From: Lichina pygmaea
Taxonomy: Eukaryota; Ascomycota; Lichinomycetes; Lichinales; Lichinaceae
Reading direction: 5' to 3'
NCBI GenBank assembly: GCA_963422465.1
Contig: OY730170.1
Span: forward strand, 5,060,379-5,124,378
DNA length: 64,000 nucleotides
In this document: piece by piece, positions 59,401-64,000 of the stretch
How the letters are laid out: every line of letters starts with the position of its first letter
Numbering within the stretch: the first letter of the stretch is position 1
Translations under genes and position numbers: made by a program
Notes under the pieces: generated by a model
Databases searched by the model: none
Seen by the model: only the letters and a program-made list of their open reading frames with translations
What the model was told of the DNA's origin: nothing

Positions 59401-60803
59401 ATGGGGAAGCGTCGCAACAGCGCTAACAATGGCAGACGAGCATCGTGGAACACGCCTTCCAAGAAGCGGCAGATGAGCGCCCCTCAAAAGGCGCTTGCGA
59501 CTCGTCGTCAAGGCCACAATGATACGGCGGATGCGCTCCAGCAGCCGGCGCCAGACCAGGCGGCACTGCCTCCGGGCTCCACTTCTGCGGTGGTCAGCGG
59601 CCAGCCACCGGCGCCAAATGCTATCAGGGTCATCGACGTCAGGGACCGTGAGGCCTGGCGCAAGTCGTACTATGGGACGATCGGGTACAGGGTCGTCACA
59701 GGCGCCGAATGGCTGCAGCTCATGCTGCCACAGCTGATGACAGTTCTGGTGATTCTGATTCTGATCTTTGGCGGCTGTTGCTCGAATGTAAGTCGACTGT
59801 CAGGGCTGTTGGAGTCCGAGCTCACTGGTGCCCCTTCTTCATCGCCAATGGAACCAAAACGGACATGTTCACTGACCTGTGTGCTCGTCGTCGAATATCT
59901 AGGCTCTGACCTTGGAGGCGATAATCAGGTGAGTTGTGTACGAGTGAAGCGTCATTCTGGCTTGCGTCGCGTTGACAACGTCGACTTCAGTCCAGAGCCC
60001 GAATCCGGTAATAGCTCCTCTCAACTCCCCAGCACGCAAACTCGCCCGCGGCTAACAGCCAGTCAGGGTTTCTGATTACTCTCGTCCAATTCGTCTTCGT
60101 CGCCGCGGTTGGATGGCACGACCACTTCTCGGTCCGCCACCCGCCGTTCTTCCTCAAGCCGAACCGTGTCCCGCTGCGGCGGTGGTTCGGCTACGTCTTC
60201 CTCTTCGGGGCGGTCAACGTCCTGAACAACTACGCTCTGGGCTTCCACATATCGGTGCCCGTTCACATCATCTTGCGGTCCGGCGGTAGCGTCGCGACCA
60301 TGGCGATCGGCTGGCTGTGGGGTACCAAGTACTCGCGACGGCAGGTCGAGGCGGTCGCTCTGCTTACGCTCGGCGTTGCCGTCGCGGCGATAGCGGACGC
60401 TGATGCCAAGGTGAGCCGGAGTAGCTACCTCTTTCCTCAGTCCCTACGATAGCGGTACTCTCGTATCCGGTGTTCCTCCGACGCTCACGACATGCCTGTG
60501 CTCTCAGGGCAGAATGTCCTCGGGCGTCTCGTCCAGCCATGCTCTAACCACCTTCGTCACGGGGCTGGCAATTCTGTTCATCGCGCAGGTGCTCACCGCC
60601 ATCATGGGTCTCTACACGCAGCGGACGTACGAACTTTACGGGCGACACTGGCGCGAGAACCTCTTCTACTCGCATGCCATGTCCCTGCCGTTCTTCTTCG
60701 TCTTCTCGCACTCCTTGCGCCGACAGTTTGACATTCTTCTCGCCTCGCCACCGGTCTTCTCGTCCTTTCCTCGCACGGCCAGCGGCGATCCGCACCTGAA
60801 ACT

Positions 60804-60834
<31 letters not shown>

Positions 60835-61218
60835 AGACACGACCTCACCGCCTTCTCGTCGCCTGTCGAGCGCTTCCTCGCTGCCCACCTGTCACCGCCG
60901 CTCCTGCAGTCTCTCCAATCGTCCTTCAACCCGCCGCAGCTCGTGCTCGCGGCGGTGGTCAACGCGATGACGCAGTACGCCTGCATTCGCGGCGTCAATC
61001 GGCTCGCGGCGCGCTCGTCGGCGCTGACCGTGACCATCGTGCTGAACGTGCGCAAACTCGTCAGTCTGCTGCTGAGCATCTGGTTGTTCGGGAACAGCCT
61101 CTCGGTCGGGGTGCTCGTCGGCGCGACGCTGGTCTTTGGTTCCGGCGCACTGTACGCCCGCGAGGGACAGCGCGCCAAGCACAAGGCCGTGGTCGAAGAC
61201 AAGAAGCACGACGACTAG
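59401..61218 (+). CDS. YEA4: UDP-N-acetylglucosamine transporter (Yea4-like, UAA family)
   Basis: This nucleotide-sugar transporter of ER/Golgi membranes supplies UDP-GlcNAc for chitin and glycan synthesis. Exons 59401-59787, 59903-59928 (26 nt, ALTLEAII), 60059-60410 and 60508-61218 join in phase to 491 residues. After about 95 polar residues come TM helices (LMTVLVILILIFGGCCSN, GFLITLVQFVFVAAVGW), the family stretch GFHISVPVHIILRSGGSVAT, IAQVLTAIMGLYTQRTYELYG and the C-terminal SSALTVTIVLNVRKLVSLLL. A ten-Gln run and about 60 extra residues lie in a loop after SLRRQFDILL, longer than in yeast. Specificity is by resemblance; UDP-xylose transporters of the same family are the alternative. Confidence 0.88.
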
Positions 61219-62173
61219 CGATCGGTCGCCAGGAGTACTCGACTCTGTTCGATACATTTCGCCCGGCGTCATGTCAGCCAGCTCCTTCCAATGCTGCTCG
61301 ATGATCATGGCGGGTGCAGGTTTCGCTGCCGATACCAATTTCTTTTGCTTGTTATCTTGTCCTGGAACACTACCGTGTTGCTCATCTTCGCCAAACCCGC
61401 ACCTTCATTGCTCTTCACCATCTAGCTATCATCGCTAAGCTCACCGGCCCGTCTCGGCGTCATTGTCGTCGAACCTCTGTAGCTGTGCTGATGTTGTTAA
61501 TTCCGTTGACGATGATGATGTTGACGATGTTGATGATGACCATGTCGATGAGCAGTACGTAAATACCGTCGAAAGTAAGGAGGAGCAAGAAGTACCTACA
61601 AGGCAGGTACCATCTGTCCAAAGCATCTGCCATCCCCAGCACACCACACAGCACGACACACACTACGACTCCAGTAAGAATCTAGCAATTCCATACATAT
61701 ATCAAAGACCGGAAAAAAGTAGTCCATACCTTTCCCCGCTTCGCAGCCTTCCGACGCTTGGCAATTAAACAATCCCAGAGCGCATCTCAGACGACGCAAG
61801 TAAATCCAATCGTAAGTACGTACAGTACGTTATGGGGTTGGTTCTGGTATTCCTACTCCACTCTAGTGCTAGATATCTCTGGGTCAACTGTGAAAGATGA
61901 GGTAAGGAAGACCGTAGGCCTGCTAGGGTGGGAAAATATTCCCTCTGCAGTGTCTAGTCAGCACTACCGTATCCTGCCGAGAAGCCGTAGAATATAAACG
62001 TAGAAGATGACGGGCTAGTGGCCAGCTTCCAGCTGCTCCTGAGCCCGGGAGAACCGGGGAAGGACGCTGCGGCGTACCGTGGCATCCACGCTGTGAGGGC
62101 GGCGGCGGGCCGCTGACGTACAGTACGGTACGTGGCTTCCAGAGCAAGTGATTATATTCGGCTCAGAGAGCAC

Positions 62174-62224
<51 letters not shown>

Positions 62225-63264
62225 GACAAAGCGAGTTAGTAGGTTGAGGAAAGTCTTTTCGAGCACATGATTGCAAACGAAAGGCGTCCGTCCTGGAGCA
62301 AAAGTACCGACAGCACTTCCAGAGTCAGTACGGTATCTCCAGAGCAAGCAAGCCACTTCAAGCCCAAGCCAAGTAGGGCAGGCGGCCTGTCCCACGATGC
62401 CTAGCAAAAGAAAAAAGAAGAAAAAAAAAAGTAAGTGATGTACTGTAAGTAAAATCCCCAACTGACAGAGAAGCAACCGAGAAATTTCAGTTCGTCCTAC
62501 TACTGTACGTACCTGGGAAAAGTGTGCTCGAGTGAAGCAACCGAGTCCGTTCCATTCTACAAAGTACGTTACTGTACCAACCAAGTGAAAAGTGTTCTTG
62601 AGTGAAGCAACTACTAACCTAGGATGTGTTGAGATGGAAAGAAAGTAAGAGTAGGAGTAGTGAGAGGAGCTTGATGGAGATGATACCGAACAAGATATCT
62701 TTCTGGTGATCGTACCAGAGGAAAGGACAGAGTGGGTAGAGTTTGGTGGAGATAGGATGGAGCTTGGTTGAGATGAGTAAGTGGAGCTTGGTAGAGACAA
62801 GTAGAGTTGGTAGAAACAAGTAAGTAGAGGTCGGTAGAGATAAGTGAGAAGAGTTGGAGTGACTAGAGTGGGTAAAAGTACAAAAGGACGTAGATACAAG
62901 TGAGTAGTGAAGATGAGATGACTGAAGATAAGCCAGGCTAGACGACAAAGGCTCCACTCGCTGCTGCTGCTCTTGCTGTTGCTGCTGTTGCTGCTCCCAC
63001 CATGTCAATGCCCGGATGGTCGTCATGATCGCGATGAGCACGATACTTACGATGGCCACGGAAGCCACGGCAGGCACGATAACCACGGTAGACCTCATAA
63101 GCACCACCACGCATCTCCACGGATCGCCGAGCATCTCCAAGCCCCCCTCCCCTCCCCTCCCGAAACACGCACGCACGCACTCGCGCACATACACACGCAC
63201 CCACCCAACCACACACATACAAACCCACAAAACACACACATAAGATAAATATAAAGAAAAAAGT
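61219..63264. other. Convergent intergenic region, microsatellites
   Basis: It lies between the 3' ends of the transporter and DNM1. It holds a (CAT)n run, a repeated GTAGAG/TGGTAGAG tract (62745-62850), a CTGCTG/TTGCTG tract (62955-62995), and CACACGCAC repeats (63165-63240). Long minus-strand frames here are products of these repeats, not genes. Confidence 0.6.
62172..62224. repeat. (CAT)n microsatellite, about 18 units
   Basis: An uninterrupted CATCAT run; a minus-strand frame reads it as poly-Met, which argues against coding. Confidence 0.95.
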
Positions 63265-64000
63265 CTACAAGACCTCGCCAATGATCTTCGCAGCCTCGCG
63301 ATAGGTAGCCAGGAGACGCTCGCACTTCTGGCGTTCGGCCTTGATGGCGTCGTCCTCGTAGAGCAGGTCCTGGAAGAGGTCTTCGCGGTAGAGCTCGCTG
63401 ACGAGCCTGTTCTGGACCACGTCCTTGGAGTGGTTGACGAGCAGGTGCATGACGGCCTTGGGCACCTGGTCGGCGATGGTCTCGCGCACGATGTTGAAGT
63501 ACGACGAGATGAGCCGTCGGATAAGTTCCGTCTCCAGCGCTTCGCGTTCCGTGAGCGGAGGTTCGTCGAGGGCGGGCTGTAAGAGATGTGGAAGTTAGTA
63601 GGGGTTTACTTCGGGAAGGGGGGGGGGGGAAGGTTGATAGGTGGGGAGGAGCAGGAAGAAGAAGAAGAAGAGGAAGACTGTCTCGCGACAGACGGACGGT
63701 TGCCGGGACGGGGAATGAAACCTACGTATAGAGAGCTAGGATTATGACCGTAGGCATAGTCAGCCTCCGCGGGTGCGACACTGCCTTCGTAGGCGCTCTC
63801 GAGGTCGTGCTGCGTGGGTAGTGCGCGCTCGAGGACCCGGTTGTCCCCGCGTCGGATGCTCTGCGCGAAGCTCGGCTCGACGTGTTGGCTGACGTGCCGG
63901 TGCGATCCTGCGGCCGCGGCCGGACCGACCCCCGCCTGTCCGCTCTCCTTGCCGAAGAAGTAGTTGAGGAACGAGTCTCTGCCGGCGCCGGCACCGGCTG
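63265..64000 (-). CDS. DNM1: Dynamin-related GTPase Dnm1, C-terminal part
   Basis: Dnm1 is the dynamin that divides mitochondria and peroxisomes. Only the last two exons are in the window: 63726 to beyond the right edge, and 63265-63576, joined in phase (donor GTAGGT, acceptor TTACAG). The first carries RDSFLNYFFGKESGQAG and a variable, Ser/Gly/Ala-rich B-insert. The second is the GTPase effector domain: PPLTEREALETELIRRLISS, DQVPKAVMHLLVNHSKD, VQNRLVSELYREDLFQDLLY and the end REAAKIIGEVL. The PKAVMHLLVNHSKD and VQNRLVSELY stretches agree with Dnm1 rather than Vps1. The GTPase domain is outside. Confidence 0.93.

Noticed and set aside
62015-63281. Long minus-strand frames with Met and Gln runs
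   Set aside because: They are read-through of CAT, CTG and TGGTAGAG microsatellites.
1-64000. tRNA, rRNA or CRISPR loci
   Set aside because: By eye, no B-box GGTTCGANTCC in a tRNA-like setting, no rRNA stretch and no spaced repeat array was found; a tRNAscan run would settle the first.

Overview
The window is nuclear DNA of a fungus, most likely a filamentous ascomycete (Pezizomycotina). Genes are GC-rich and split by many short introns, mostly 50-110 nt, with CTGAC or CTAAC branch points 10-25 nt before the acceptor. First exons are often tiny (11-15 nt). The alpha-tubulin motif [13 protein letters not shown], the insert in the PP2A B subunit and the She3-like coiled-coil protein all resemble filamentous ascomycete proteins. 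No species is assigned.

Layout. 0-1 kb: 3' end of a methionine/LAT-type permease (+). 2.7-5.3 kb: PP2A B55 subunit (-). 5.3-13.5 kb: sparse region with a monothiol glutaredoxin (-) and a candidate small secreted protein (-). 13.5-15.4 kb: alpha-tubulin (-). 16.8-19.8 kb: EF-hand MscS channel (+). 20.7-22 kb: PXMP4/PMP24-like peroxisomal protein (-). 22.7-27.9 kb: Rpf2 and MMS19 (+,+). 28-31.7 kb: gene-poor, with a fossil Ty1/copia fragment. 31.8-36.1 kb: gamma-butyrobetaine dioxygenase-like enzyme (-), thiamine pyrophosphate carrier (+), TMEM70-like mitochondrial protein (-). 37-41.5 kb: Nop12 (-) and an Sds3/Dep1-like protein (+). 41.9-46.2 kb: COA3 (-) and Pta1/symplekin (+), divergent. 46.2-48 kb: repeat-rich, with a 263-bp AT-rich insertion. 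48-54.6 kb: a large uncharacterised KH-like protein and a She3-like protein (-,-). 55.1-57.5 kb: EMC3 (-) and SPC2 (+), divergent. 59.4-61.2 kb: UDP-GlcNAc transporter (+). 63.3-64 kb: 3' end of DNM1 (-).

The content is mainly housekeeping: cytosolic Fe-S delivery (glutaredoxin, MMS19), ribosome assembly (Rpf2, Nop12), mitochondrial biogenesis (COA3, TPC1, TMEM70-like, Dnm1), ER protein insertion and processing (EMC3, SPC2) and mRNA 3' processing (Pta1). There is no biosynthetic cluster, CRISPR array or operon. I found no defence-like or otherwise clearly new system. The best leads are a long possible N-terminal extension on the PP2A B subunit, the retroposon-like insertion at 46.6 kb, recurrent unusual splice donors, clusters of GTAC palindromes, a candidate secreted protein at 11 kb, and the unnamed KH-like protein.
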